Below are positions 1 through 9,067 of a DNA stretch of 64,000 bases, one piece after another; within the stretch, counting starts at the first letter, position 1; each line of letters opens with the position of its first letter. The position numbers were made by a program, and so were the translations under genes. Below the pieces are notes generated by a model. It was given only the letters and a program-made list of their open reading frames with translations, made no database searches and was not told the DNA's origin. This DNA is from Verrucomicrobiota bacterium (lineage in GTDB: Bacteria > Verrucomicrobiota > Verrucomicrobiia > Limisphaerales > UBA1319), in the NCBI GenBank assembly GCA_022709905.1, contig JAKLHY010000038.1, positions 1 to 64,000 of the forward strand, in the 5' to 3' direction.

Positions 1-254
1 TTGAGGTTCAACTCAGAGCAGAAGAGTTAGGCTATGTATGACTTTTCATCGCCAAATTTATCGCCAAAATGTCAGTTGAAAGAATCGCGGTAAACCTCCA
101 ATCCTGCCCAAGAACCGGATGGTCTACCGAGAAAGCTGAGATGCGCCCGATTCAACCCGGTACCTCAGGTGACGGCCACTCCAATCAGCAAGACTAGGTT
201 GGCCATCAGTCTGAACTTGCGACGGAACAAATCCCGCGTTAGCCTTCGGCCGTA

Positions 255-3200
255 ATGCCGCACCGTTCAATGGGATGTTATGCCTGGACTCGACTTCTGG
301 GGTGGCTGGCGATCCCCCTGTTTTCCGGCTTTGCCCAGGCCCAAATCGATTTGGAAGGGGCCAAAGCCGTGTCCGGTGTGAGTTCAACCTTTACGTCGTT
401 GATTGAATCCTCCGGATTGGCGCGCCGTTACATCTTCAACATTTCGTTCGAAACAAACAGCATCGCGTGGATCGCGGCCTCGGACGGCTTGTATCGGTAT
501 GACGGTTACGAGTGGCGTCGGTTCACCAAAGAAAACGGGTTGCCCTCTGATTTCGTGCGGTGTGTCTTTGTGGACAACGGCGGGGGCATTTGGGCGGGCA
601 CCGACTCGGGCGCCGTCCGATACGATGGTTCAACCTTCCATACCTTTGGATCTGAAAAAGGATTGGCGGGGCCAAGCGTGCGGCGCATTTCTCAGGATCC
701 GGACGGCACGCTCTGGTTTTGCTGTGATCGTTGGCCTGACCGATCGCTAAGGGGAGGGATATCAAGTCTGAAAGATGGCCTTTGGCGGAGTTACCGCGAA
801 AGCGACGGTTTGCCGAGTGACTACGTTTATAGTTACTTTCGGGATTCTACAGGGAACCAATATCTTTTCACCAACAAGGGAGCGGCCCGCAAAAGCGGTG
901 AACAATGGATCCCGTGGGATGAGCCAGGATTGTTGGCAGGCACCCTGATGGTGGAGGCAAATCCAGGGATGTTTTTTCTGAAACCGGTTGCCACACAGCC
1001 GCCCTTGGTCCGGCGCGCCGGGCAATGGATTGCCGAGCCGACCGGCGGCTTGGGACCCCTCTGCAAAACCCGACAGGGTGAGGTCCTTAATGTCGCGTAC
1101 GATGGTGATTCCGAGGATCTTTGGCTTCTGAAATGGACAGGAAAGCGATTTGAACCGATCTCAGGCCGGATGAGCTGCTTGAATGGATCTGTCCAGAACC
1201 TGGCGGAAGCCCCCGATGGTTCGGTTTGGTGTGTGGGCCTGGAGCTCCTGGTCCGCTGGCAGCCTGAAGGTGAATGGACCACCTACTCCGGATTACCGCC
1301 CGCGCGCGCGTGCGATAATCAACAGCGAGTATGGTTTGCCAATGCCAACAGGGCTCTGCGACATACGCAGACAGGATGGGAAACTGTCGAGGGATTCGGC
1401 GGACTCATGGCCTTGGATGCCCGCGGATTCGTCTGGAGTTGGACAAACAGCACGATCACTCATTGGACGGCCAATGGCCCGGTGGCATACGGCTCATCCC
1501 AGTCAGGTCTCGGTGAGGTCCAAAACCTGGTTGTGGACGGTCAACAATCCCTTTGGTTCTATGGAAAGAACCTCAGGGATGAGACCTCGGTTGCCGTTTT
1601 CACTTCGGAGGGTCAGTGGAGTCATCCAAGCGGAACGGGACTGGCGGGAAAAAATATCATCAGGGCGGCGAGTGACGCGCGCTCGGGCGCATGGTTCCTC
1701 CTGGCCGAAACCCCGCAGTCTCCGCGTGTTCTCGCCTGGGTAACCCTGGAAAAAACGGTCTTCTGCGATTTGCCATTGCCCTCCATTAACTATCGAGACA
1801 GCGGATTATTGGTGGATCAGCGCGGCGTATGGTTTTTCGGTTTTTCGGGATTACATCGGCTGGATGAAGAGAATGGCATGGTCTGGAATCGTGTCCCAGG
1901 ATTGCTGGGCAACAACGTTTACGGGGGAATTTCCGACGGCAACCGAACCTGCTTCTTAATCGACGGCCGATCGGGCGGCGGCAGTGGCTACGTCATCTTC
2001 GAGACCGGCCATGTGCGACAGATGAAGGCGAATATCGAGTGGTTATGTGCCCGCGGCTCGGATGGCACATTCTACCTTAAAGAACCGGGAGGCTTGGTTG
2101 TGCTCCCCCCAAAACCGCGGGACACCCCCTTTTTTCTCGCGTTACCCCGAGACAATGCTGTGTCTGGAATCGTGCAAGGGCTCAACAACAGTCTCTGGAT
2201 TAACACTCCCGACGCGGTGCTGCATTACCAGGCCGGTTCAGATCCCCCCAGGACCTTCATCACCGAATGTGACCCGCGCGCACGCGAGGGAGAGCCTCTG
2301 CGATTGCGCCTTCGCGCGGGCAAACGTTGGAGCCCGGATCACCCTCAAACGGCTTTTTCCTTTTCCTGGCAAATCGACCAGGGCGAATGGAGTCCATTCC
2401 AATCCCCGCCGGATGCCGGAATTTCCACGCGCGGACATGGACCCGGGCTCCATCGTTTGAGTGTGCGATCGGTTTTTGAAGGCGCCAAAATTGATCCCGT
2501 CCCGGCGACGATCACCTTTCTGGTGACTCCCATTCCCCTCCAGGAACGCCGCTGGTTTTGGCCCGCGGCGTTGGGACTCTTCGTGTTGTTGTTTGCCTCC
2601 GCATCGAGCGCCCTGTTCTCCAAACACAAGCTGGCGTTGAATGCGAATCGGCTGGAGGAGATGGTGAAGGACCGAACCGCCCAACTGACTGTGGCGAACG
2701 AGTCGCTTTTAAGGGAGGTGGGCGACCGCCGTCGAGCCGAAGAAGCGCTTCGGCAAAACGAGGAACGTCTTGAGCGGATCGTGGCGACGGTGCCCAACGG
2801 CATCACCATTCTCGATTTGGATGGCCGCGTGGTCTTTGCCAACAAAGCGGCCGAACAGATCTTAAGACTGACTCGAAGCGCGATTGACGGCCGCCTTTAC
2901 GATGATCCGGCCTGGCACATTACGACCCCGGATGGCCGGCCTTTTCCGGTGGATCAACTGCCTTTCCGCCGCGTCTTGGGCACCCAGAAGCCCGTGCATG
3001 GGATTGAACATGCCATCGAGGATGCCAATGGCGCCCGCACGATCTTGTCCATCAACGCCGCTCCCCTTCGGGAAGCCAACGGAGTGATGATGGGCGTGGT
3101 GGCTGTGTTCAGTGATATTACCGAACGAAAACAGTCTGAGACCGAAAAGGACAAACTCCAAACGCAATTGCTCCATGCCCAGAAAATGGAGTCCATCGGC

Positions 3201-4310
3201 CGGCTGGCAGGCGGGATTGCGCATGACTTCAATAACATGCTGCAGGTGATCCTGGGAAATGTCACGCTCTCGATTGACGACGCCCCCCCTGAGAGCCAGC
3301 TTCGCGGCGATCTGCTCGAAATCCAGCACGCCGCCCAGCGCTCTTCCGAGCTGACCCGCCAACTCCTGGCTTTCGCCCGGAAACAGACCGTTCATCCCAA
3401 GGTCCTGGATTTAAACAGCGCGATTTCGGGCATGCTGAAAATGCTTCAGCGGTTGGTGAGTGAAGAGATTCAACTGGTGTGGCAACCAGGAAACGACCTC
3501 TGGCCGGTCAAAATGGATCCCACACAGCTCGATCAGATCTTGGCCAACCTCATTGTCAACGCTCGAGACGCCATCCGCGGAACGGGCAAGATCATCCTCC
3601 AGACCAGTAACGTCACGTTGGATCAAGTCACCGCTGAAAGACTGCCCGATGGGCTGCCCGGGGATTTTTTAAGGCTGAGCGTCCGTGACACCGGTTGCGG
3701 CATGGATGCCCATACCCTGTCTCACCTCTTTGAGCCGTTTTTCACAACAAAAGGCGTCGGCGAGGGCACCGGTTTGGGCCTGGCAACCGTATACGGCATC
3801 GTCCGGCAGAACGGCGGATTCATCGCGGTCCAGAGCCAGCCCGGCCAGGGAACTGAGTTCAACCTGCATTGGCCGCGCCTCTCTCAGGCTGAAAACGACT
3901 CGCCGCCGAAGGCCGCCGCCGAAGCGAAACCATCCTTGCGGGGCAGCGAAACCGTGTTGCTGGCCGAGGACGAGCAGCAGGTTTTGAAGTTGGGCTCCCG
4001 AATCCTTCGAAATCACGGCTATTGCGTTTTGGCGGCATCCACGCCTGAAGAGGCCCTTCGGTTGGCTGAGCATTATCCCGAGCCCATTCACCTGCTGGTC
4101 ACCGACATGGTCATGCCAGGAATGAACGGGCAGGAATTAACTCAGCGCCTCTCAGCCCTTAAGCCTGGCATCAAATCCCTGTTCGTGTCCGGTTACGCTG
4201 CCGATATCATGCTTCAACAACACGGGCTTCAGGAGACAATGCAGTTTCTCTCCAAGCCTTTTACCGTGGAAATGCTGGCTCGAAAAGTGCGTGAAATCCT
4301 CGACGGTTAG
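255..4310 (+). CDS. Hybrid sensor histidine kinase with periplasmic beta-propeller
   Basis: A one-piece two-component sensor of 1,351 residues. A signal peptide or first membrane segment (about 1-29) is followed by a long periplasmic region rich in W-x-G-T and G-L-P-S-D-x-V repeats, typical of regulator-propeller (Reg_prop) sensors, and a Y_Y_Y-like Ig domain (about 670-760). One transmembrane helix lies near 768-788. The cytoplasmic part has a short coiled coil, a PAS domain (about 835-950), a HisKA helix with the motif AHDFNN (phospho-acceptor His990), a HATPase domain (NARDA near 1101, GTGLGL near 1172) and a C-terminal receiver domain with Asp1284 in TDMVMPG. Unlike many such kinases of gut Bacteroidota there is no C-terminal AraC DNA-binding domain, so the phosphate must pass to another protein. 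An alternative ATG lies at 270. The stop codon overlaps that of the convergent gene by 2 bases. The ligand is unknown. Confidence 0.9.
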   Translation: MPHRSMGCYAWTRLLGWLAIPLFSGFAQAQIDLEGAKAVSGVSSTFTSLIESSGLARRYIFNISFETNSIAWIAASDGLYRYDGYEWRRFTKENGLPSDFVRCVFVDNGGGIWAGTDSGAVRYDGSTFHTFGSEKGLAGPSVRRISQDPDGTLWFCCDRWPDRSLRGGISSLKDGLWRSYRESDGLPSDYVYSYFRDSTGNQYLFTNKGAARKSGEQWIPWDEPGLLAGTLMVEANPGMFFLKPVATQPPLVRRAGQWIAEPTGGLGPLCKTRQGEVLNVAYDGDSEDLWLLKWTGKRFEPISGRMSCLNGSVQNLAEAPDGSVWCVGLELLVRWQPEGEWTTYSGLPPARACDNQQRVWFANANRALRHTQTGWETVEGFGGLMALDARGFVWSWTNSTITHWTANGPVAYGSSQSGLGEVQNLVVDGQQSLWFYGKNLRDETSVAVFTSEGQWSHPSGTGLAGKNIIRAASDARSGAWFLLAETPQSPRVLAWVTLEKTVFCDLPLPSINYRDSGLLVDQRGVWFFGFSGLHRLDEENGMVWNRVPGLLGNNVYGGISDGNRTCFLIDGRSGGGSGYVIFETGHVRQMKANIEWLCARGSDGTFYLKEPGGLVVLPPKPRDTPFFLALPRDNAVSGIVQGLNNSLWINTPDAVLHYQAGSDPPRTFITECDPRAREGEPLRLRLRAGKRWSPDHPQTAFSFSWQIDQGEWSPFQSPPDAGISTRGHGPGLHRLSVRSVFEGAKIDPVPATITFLVTPIPLQERRWFWPAALGLFVLLFASASSALFSKHKLALNANRLEEMVKDRTAQLTVANESLLREVGDRRRAEEALRQNEERLERIVATVPNGITILDLDGRVVFANKAAEQILRLTRSAIDGRLYDDPAWHITTPDGRPFPVDQLPFRRVLGTQKPVHGIEHAIEDANGARTILSINAAPLREANGVMMGVVAVFSDITERKQSETEKDKLQTQLLHAQKMESIGRLAGGIAHDFNNMLQVILGNVTLSIDDAPPESQLRGDLLEIQHAAQRSSELTRQLLAFARKQTVHPKVLDLNSAISGMLKMLQRLVSEEIQLVWQPGNDLWPVKMDPTQLDQILANLIVNARDAIRGTGKIILQTSNVTLDQVTAERLPDGLPGDFLRLSVRDTGCGMDAHTLSHLFEPFFTTKGVGEGTGLGLATVYGIVRQNGGFIAVQSQPGQGTEFNLHWPRLSQAENDSPPKAAAEAKPSLRGSETVLLAEDEQQVLKLGSRILRNHGYCVLAASTPEEALRLAEHYPEPIHLLVTDMVMPGMNGQELTQRLSALKPGIKSLFVSGYAADIMLQQHGLQETMQFLSKPFTVEMLARKVREILDG

Positions 4311-5893
4311 AGTTCCTGCTTCAGCCGATTCTGCTCGGCGGCGAGGCGGTTTTTGAGTTCTTCGAGCTTAAATTCATATTCCTTGACCGTTTTGTCCGCT
4401 TCTTTCAGAGCCACATTCAGTTCCTCCAAATAGGTGTTGTGGAGAAATCGATGAAGGGACTCCAGTTTGGTTTTCACAGTCTGATCGCCATCATTGGGGC
4501 GCTCAAGATACGCCACTTGGGCTTGATCCAGGGCTTCCTTGAGTTTTTGGTATCGCGGATCGCTGGCCGCGGGCTTGGGCAGCAATTCCGGGCGGTCCTT
4601 GAATCCCTGAGCCTGGGTGTAGAGACGACTGGCTTCCTCATACTGAGCATCGGCCTGAGTCAGACGTTCCTGGACTTGAACCATTCGTCGTTGGAGGTCG
4701 GTCAACACCTGGGTGCGGAGAGCATTTTGCGATTCGCGCAAGGCATCCAGGAGTTGGAGATTTCGCGCTGATTTCTCCCGCTCCTGCAAGATCGATTGCT
4801 GCGTCTTTTCGAGTTCGGCTGCTGGCGAGAAGGGTTCAGCCACGTAAGGCGTGATGGCCAAACCATTTCTTGAATCGCCGCCACCATCCGTTTTGACAAT
4901 TTGCAGCCCGTTGATCACTGGGGGCCGGTTCCTTGGGTCAGTAAATGCCCCGTCAAAACCCGCGCGGACTGTCACCATGACCGGTTCGTCCCGATTGACT
5001 TCAATGCCGCGGAAGCGGACGTATTGTTTGCCTTCTGTCCAGGGCTGATCGGCGCGCCATCCCGCCGATCGGGCGGTTCCAATCCAATCGGTTGTTTTTC
5101 CCCCGCTGGTAATCTGGAACTGGCTGTTGCCCTCCCCCTGGCCGCCTGGATCGGCGTGCCCGTAAAGGTAAAAATCAAAGCGGCCGGCCGGGAGATTGGT
5201 GAGGGTAATGATGATGTTCTTGTCGGAGCCATCGTTGACATAAACATAGGCATCGTACATGGGGTCGCCTGTGTTATTGCTCCAGGTGCCGGCGGCGTTT
5301 CTGATTTCCATGCCGATGGGAGTGATTTGTCCGTTCCAAAGCATCAGGTTCACCAGAGGCACCACATCGATCCAAGGCAGGTAATATCCGTTCCAATAAT
5401 CATTGGTTCCATAGCCGGTGGCGGCTTTGCCCTGTTTACGGAGGGAACTGCCAAACGCCACGTTGAGCAGCCAGGGAGTCTTCTCCGGGCTTGACAGATC
5501 CGCAGTCGAGCGGATCGCGGCCAGCTGCCGCTGGCTTTGTCGGACCAGATCGATTTCGTCGGCAAATTCGCGCACGATACGTTCATAATTTCGGCGGGCG
5601 TGAGCGAGATGACCGGTTTTACGAAGGACCTCGGCGGCGCGAAACAGTGCCTGGGCGGCTTCGGGGCGTTGGGCGTCGAAGCGCCGGATCACGGTTTGGT
5701 AGGCGGCCAGAGCGGCTTCGGGATTGAGATGGGCTTCCTCCTCAACCACGCCGGTTTGAAGCGAAGCGTTGTCTGGAGCCGGGGATTCGGCTGGGGCATT
5801 TTGAGCGGCTGCCGGCTCGGCAGCACGGAGGGAATTCAGCGCGAGAACGCTCGCGCATCCGATCACGAGAACAAGATTACCGGAGGTTTTCAT
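4307..5893 (-). CDS. Exported protein with TPR-like and coiled-coil regions
   Basis: A 528-residue protein with a clear Sec signal peptide (about 1-24, cleavage near LRAAEP). Residues about 40-130 look like one or two TPR helices (EAALAAYQTVIRRF, EAAQALFRAAEVLRKTG). Residues about 140-340 resemble a beta-sandwich region of the kind found in verrucomicrobial exported proteins (FDFYLYGHAD and VNRDEPVMVTVRAG). Residues about 355-528 are a long, highly charged coiled coil. It is convergent with the hybrid kinase and starts about 108 bases downstream (minus-strand sense) of the response regulator stop, so it could be the last gene of the two-component transcript. The function is unknown. Confidence 0.8.
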   Translation of the reverse strand: MKTSGNLVLVIGCASVLALNSLRAAEPAAAQNAPAESPAPDNASLQTGVVEEEAHLNPEAALAAYQTVIRRFDAQRPEAAQALFRAAEVLRKTGHLAHARRNYERIVREFADEIDLVRQSQRQLAAIRSTADLSSPEKTPWLLNVAFGSSLRKQGKAATGYGTNDYWNGYYLPWIDVVPLVNLMLWNGQITPIGMEIRNAAGTWSNNTGDPMYDAYVYVNDGSDKNIIITLTNLPAGRFDFYLYGHADPGGQGEGNSQFQITSGGKTTDWIGTARSAGWRADQPWTEGKQYVRFRGIEVNRDEPVMVTVRAGFDGAFTDPRNRPPVINGLQIVKTDGGGDSRNGLAITPYVAEPFSPAAELEKTQQSILQEREKSARNLQLLDALRESQNALRTQVLTDLQRRMVQVQERLTQADAQYEEASRLYTQAQGFKDRPELLPKPAASDPRYQKLKEALDQAQVAYLERPNDGDQTVKTKLESLHRFLHNTYLEELNVALKEADKTVKEYEFKLEELKNRLAAEQNRLKQEL

Positions 5894-6000
5894 GGCCTAT
5901 TTGTGGCAGAATCGAGGGGGCGGGTTGTGACGGTTTTGTAACATCAGGCCGGCATACGGCTTGGGTCGAGAGATCGACTCGCCACGGAGTGTCGTCAATC

Positions 6001-6732
6001 TCACGGTCCGAGCAGTAACCGGTAGCCGGCGGTATGAACCGTCTGAATGAACCGGGGATGCTCGGGATCCGTTTCAATTTTCGCCCGGAGGCTGGCCACA
6101 TGACGGTCGACTGTCCGGGTGGTAGGAAACGCGGCGTAGCCCCACACGACATCCAGAAACCGATCTCGCGAGATGACTTCGCCCGCGTGTTCGGTCATCA
6201 GCCGCAGCATGGCCAGTTCCTTGGCGGTCAAATGCAGGGGAGCCCCCTGGCGGGAAGCCTCCTGGCGGTCAAAGTCAACCTTAACGGGCCCCAGTTCCGC
6301 TGTGTGAATGGGTTGGGCGGCCCGCCCATGACGGCGCAGCAACGCCCGGATTCGGGCTAGCAATTCGTCCCGGCTGAACGGTTTGACCAGGTAATCATCG
6401 GCGCCGGTGTCCAGCCCTCGCACCCGGTCTTCCAGCCGGCCTTTGGCGGTCAGCATCAGAATCGGCATCCGATGATCAAGCCGTCGCAGCTCGGCACACA
6501 AGGCCAATCCATCAAGCTTGGGAAGCATGATATCGAGCACGATCAAATCGGGCTGATCCTTCAGGGCCCTTTCAAGACCTCGCTCGCCTTCCTCGGCGGA
6601 CAGCACACGGTATCCTTGCCGTTCGAGGCAATCACACAGGACGGTTCGCATCGGCAATTCGTCCTCGATAATCAGAATACGCTCGCGCAATTCAGGATTC
6701 TTTTCCATAGGCTTTTGCGATCCTTCGCTCAT
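6001..6732 (-). CDS. OmpR/PhoB-family response regulator
   Basis: A 243-residue transcription regulator. The receiver domain (about 18-135) carries the acidic pair Glu23/Asp24, phospho-acceptor Asp67 in VLDIMLPK and the conserved Lys in LVKPF. The C-terminal winged helix (about 145-240) ends in the typical RTVDRHVASLRAK recognition-helix region and a YRLL wing. The given start gives a 41-base overlap with the upstream kinase; the ATG at 6708 (MEKNPELRER) is an equally good start with a shorter overlap. Both starts mean translational coupling with its cognate kinase. Its target genes cannot be told from the sequence. Confidence 0.93.
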   Translation of the reverse strand: MSEGSQKPMEKNPELRERILIIEDELPMRTVLCDCLERQGYRVLSAEEGERGLERALKDQPDLIVLDIMLPKLDGLALCAELRRLDHRMPILMLTAKGRLEDRVRGLDTGADDYLVKPFSRDELLARIRALLRRHGRAAQPIHTAELGPVKVDFDRQEASRQGAPLHLTAKELAMLRLMTEHAGEVISRDRFLDVVWGYAAFPTTRTVDRHVASLRAKIETDPEHPRFIQTVHTAGYRLLLGP

Positions 6733-8809
6733 CGGGCTGAGTTCGGTCGGTTTGTTTTAACGGCAGGTCCACGATGAAACGGCTGCCGTTTGAAGGGGTG
6801 CTGATCACCTCGATTCGTCCCTGGTGCGCCAGGACGATTCCGTGAGCGATGGACAATCCCAGACCCACGCCCTGGGTTTCGCGGCGCAACTCCGAGCCAT
6901 ATCGGTAAAACCGGTCAAAAATGCGCGCCTGTTCCTCAAGCGGAATGCCCGGTCCCTGGTCCCGCACCCAGATTCGTGCGCCCATCAGGCCTTCGCCGTC
7001 CCTGACCTTGGGTTCAAGACCCACTTCGACGGAACCATCGATGGGCGAATACTTTATGGCATTATCGAGGAGGTTGGCCAGCACTTGCTGCAAGGCCTGG
7101 CCATCCGCCTCGATCTCGAGGGGTTCTGGCGCAATGGAAGACAGTAAGTGGACAGATTTTTCAGCCGCGTAGCGCGTCCATGTCGTGACAGTCGTTTCCA
7201 CCAGCTTCGACAGATCGATCGGTTCGAAGTCATACGCCTTGCGGCCTTGTTCCATCCGCGCGAAGTCGAGGACATTTTCGATGAGCCCCGTCAATCGGCG
7301 GCATTCCTGGGCCATGAACCGGTGGTATTGCCGGCTTTTGAGCGGATCCGGCGCGGGCGAATCGCACAACTCTTCGGCCATCATCCGGACCGACGCAATT
7401 GGAGTGCGCAACTCGTGGGAAACGCTCGAGACAAAATTTGTTTTCAGAATGTTCAGCCGATGTTGTTGTCCAAAGGCCCGCCATGTGGTCAGCAAACCGG
7501 TGATGACAGCCGCGAGCGAGGTCAGAATCAGCCCCCCGAACAAGAGCGTCCGTCCCTGTTGTCTGGCATAGAAGCCCTTCGCATCGGTCAGATGGATTCG
7601 GACTGAAACATCGGCTTTCGAGATGGCGCTGATGGTTTCCTCCGGCGCGGCGGCCTCCGGAGTCGAATCGAGCTCCGGTGTCATCCGGTGATCAGCAACT
7701 CTGACCTCGACCCCAAAACAACCGGGGACCGCGCGACGTTCCACGGCCAGATTGACCTTGTGACTGACCGCCTTTATCGGACGCGCGAGGAACCAGGTTC
7801 GATCGTTTTCGAGGCAACGCGTAATCAACCAGGATTCCTCGTGCCACGAAAACCAGAAGTTGGTGAACACAAACGCGGCCCGGTTGCCTTGAAGGCTGCC
7901 GGGGGTCAGCAATGCCTCATGCAGCGCCCGAGAATTTTCATGCGCCCGCAGCACACGCCGCCAGTTCTGGATCGCTTGCAACCATCTGGCCCGGATCCCC
8001 TCGTCCGGATAGCGCTTTTGTTCCATCGATGCCATCGCGTCTGCCAACAGTCGGCCTGAAACCATCGAGGGCTGTTTCATGAGCCCCGACATGAATCCAT
8101 CCAGCCAATCCAGACTGTTCGGAGCCCTTTCAGAATTAAAATCAAACGCGCGCAACAGATGCCATTCTGACAGCGTTTTCAGCGAAAGTCCGGATTCGCC
8201 ATTGATCCCAGCGTGCCGGCTCCGAATCAACTCGAACAGGTCCCGGGCCGGATTCCATTCTCCCTGTTGCAGCAGGCGGACTGCCGTTTGATAGCGGGCC
8301 AGGGCCAAGCAATTCTCCGGCAAGTCAAGCGCGATCAAACGCTGCAATTCCGATTCCGACGAGCGCAGACGAGCGGGGGACGGACCGCTCCAGATTGAGC
8401 TCTGAAAAGACTGCCAGGCTTCGACCTGAATTCCATCCAGTCCACTGATGTCGACGGGCTGTTTTAAAGACGACTCGATGATCGGCGGCGGCCAAAGCAA
8501 TCCCAGCGTCGCATCCGTCAAGAATCCGACGACTTCGTTGCCCGATAATGCGGCGACAGGATCATCCTCGGGAGTCACTGGATGGATGCGATTTCCACCC
8601 GGAATTTGGATGGCAAGGGCGGAAGGAATATCTCTCTGCGCCAGGACAGACGCGATTTGCCGCGCCTGCTCGGTGGCGTCATGCTCAACCAGCAGCCGGT
8701 CTCGTCGGAGGGCATACAGTCCAACTCCGGCCAGCAAAATAGCCGGCAAGAGGATCAACAAACCCTGACGCCAGAATGCGGGTCGTTCCTCTAAGGGCCC
8801 CCGTTGCAC
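6692..8809 (-). CDS. Membrane sensor histidine kinase
   Basis: A 705-residue kinase encoded directly before its response regulator. A first membrane helix (about 13-33) precedes an extracytoplasmic sensor region of nearly 400 residues without a recognised domain, then a second helix (about 418-440). HisKA follows with His465 in SSVSHELRTP. The HATPase domain shows NLLDNAIKYSP (N box), DQGPGIP (G1 box) and GVGLGLSI (G2 box). The domain order matches classical PhoR/BaeS-like kinases, but the large sensor region is not a standard one. Kinase and regulator genes overlap, so a single transcript reading from about 8.8 kb downwards is expected. Confidence 0.92.
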   Translation of the reverse strand: MQRGPLEERPAFWRQGLLILLPAILLAGVGLYALRRDRLLVEHDATEQARQIASVLAQRDIPSALAIQIPGGNRIHPVTPEDDPVAALSGNEVVGFLTDATLGLLWPPPIIESSLKQPVDISGLDGIQVEAWQSFQSSIWSGPSPARLRSSESELQRLIALDLPENCLALARYQTAVRLLQQGEWNPARDLFELIRSRHAGINGESGLSLKTLSEWHLLRAFDFNSERAPNSLDWLDGFMSGLMKQPSMVSGRLLADAMASMEQKRYPDEGIRARWLQAIQNWRRVLRAHENSRALHEALLTPGSLQGNRAAFVFTNFWFSWHEESWLITRCLENDRTWFLARPIKAVSHKVNLAVERRAVPGCFGVEVRVADHRMTPELDSTPEAAAPEETISAISKADVSVRIHLTDAKGFYARQQGRTLLFGGLILTSLAAVITGLLTTWRAFGQQHRLNILKTNFVSSVSHELRTPIASVRMMAEELCDSPAPDPLKSRQYHRFMAQECRRLTGLIENVLDFARMEQGRKAYDFEPIDLSKLVETTVTTWTRYAAEKSVHLLSSIAPEPLEIEADGQALQQVLANLLDNAIKYSPIDGSVEVGLEPKVRDGEGLMGARIWVRDQGPGIPLEEQARIFDRFYRYGSELRRETQGVGLGLSIAHGIVLAHQGRIEVISTPSNGSRFIVDLPLKQTDRTQPDERRIAKAYGKES

Positions 8810-8877
8810 TCATCCAGATTAGGAAATTATGTCTGTTCCGTCGCGCCCAAACTTGTGAAGAAAATGTAACGTTGAGC

Positions 8878-8971
8878 GAGGATGAACCTCAGATCTGCCT
8901 GGCGTCTTTTCGCATTCCAGCGAAGCGTCGATCTAAGTTCATCCTCGATTCCCAAACCGCTGCGCGGTTTG
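8878..8971. repeat. Intergenic inverted repeats (two hairpins)
   Basis: Two palindromes lie side by side in the 258-base gap between the SLC13 gene and the kinase gene. The first has perfect 10-base arms GAGGATGAAC (8878-8887) and GTTCATCCTC (8937-8946), with a further near-match just inside. The second has perfect 8-base arms CAAACCGC (8953-8960) and GCGGTTTG (8964-8971) around a 3-base loop. Neither is followed by a T-tract on the minus strand, so a simple intrinsic terminator is not supported. Confidence 0.6.
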
Positions 8972-9067
8972 AGGGATCGAACTGGATTGGATCATGATTA
9001 CTCATGATAATCCCTCCCCGGCCATCAGGTGCGCGGTTCCGAAATGAACGCTCCTCCAACCCGGCGG

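Noticed and set aside
1..254. Partial gene at the left edge
   Set aside because: A nine-codon open frame from base 1 ends at a TAG at 28-30 and shows nothing recognisable; the rest of the stretch up to the hybrid kinase has no supported gene.
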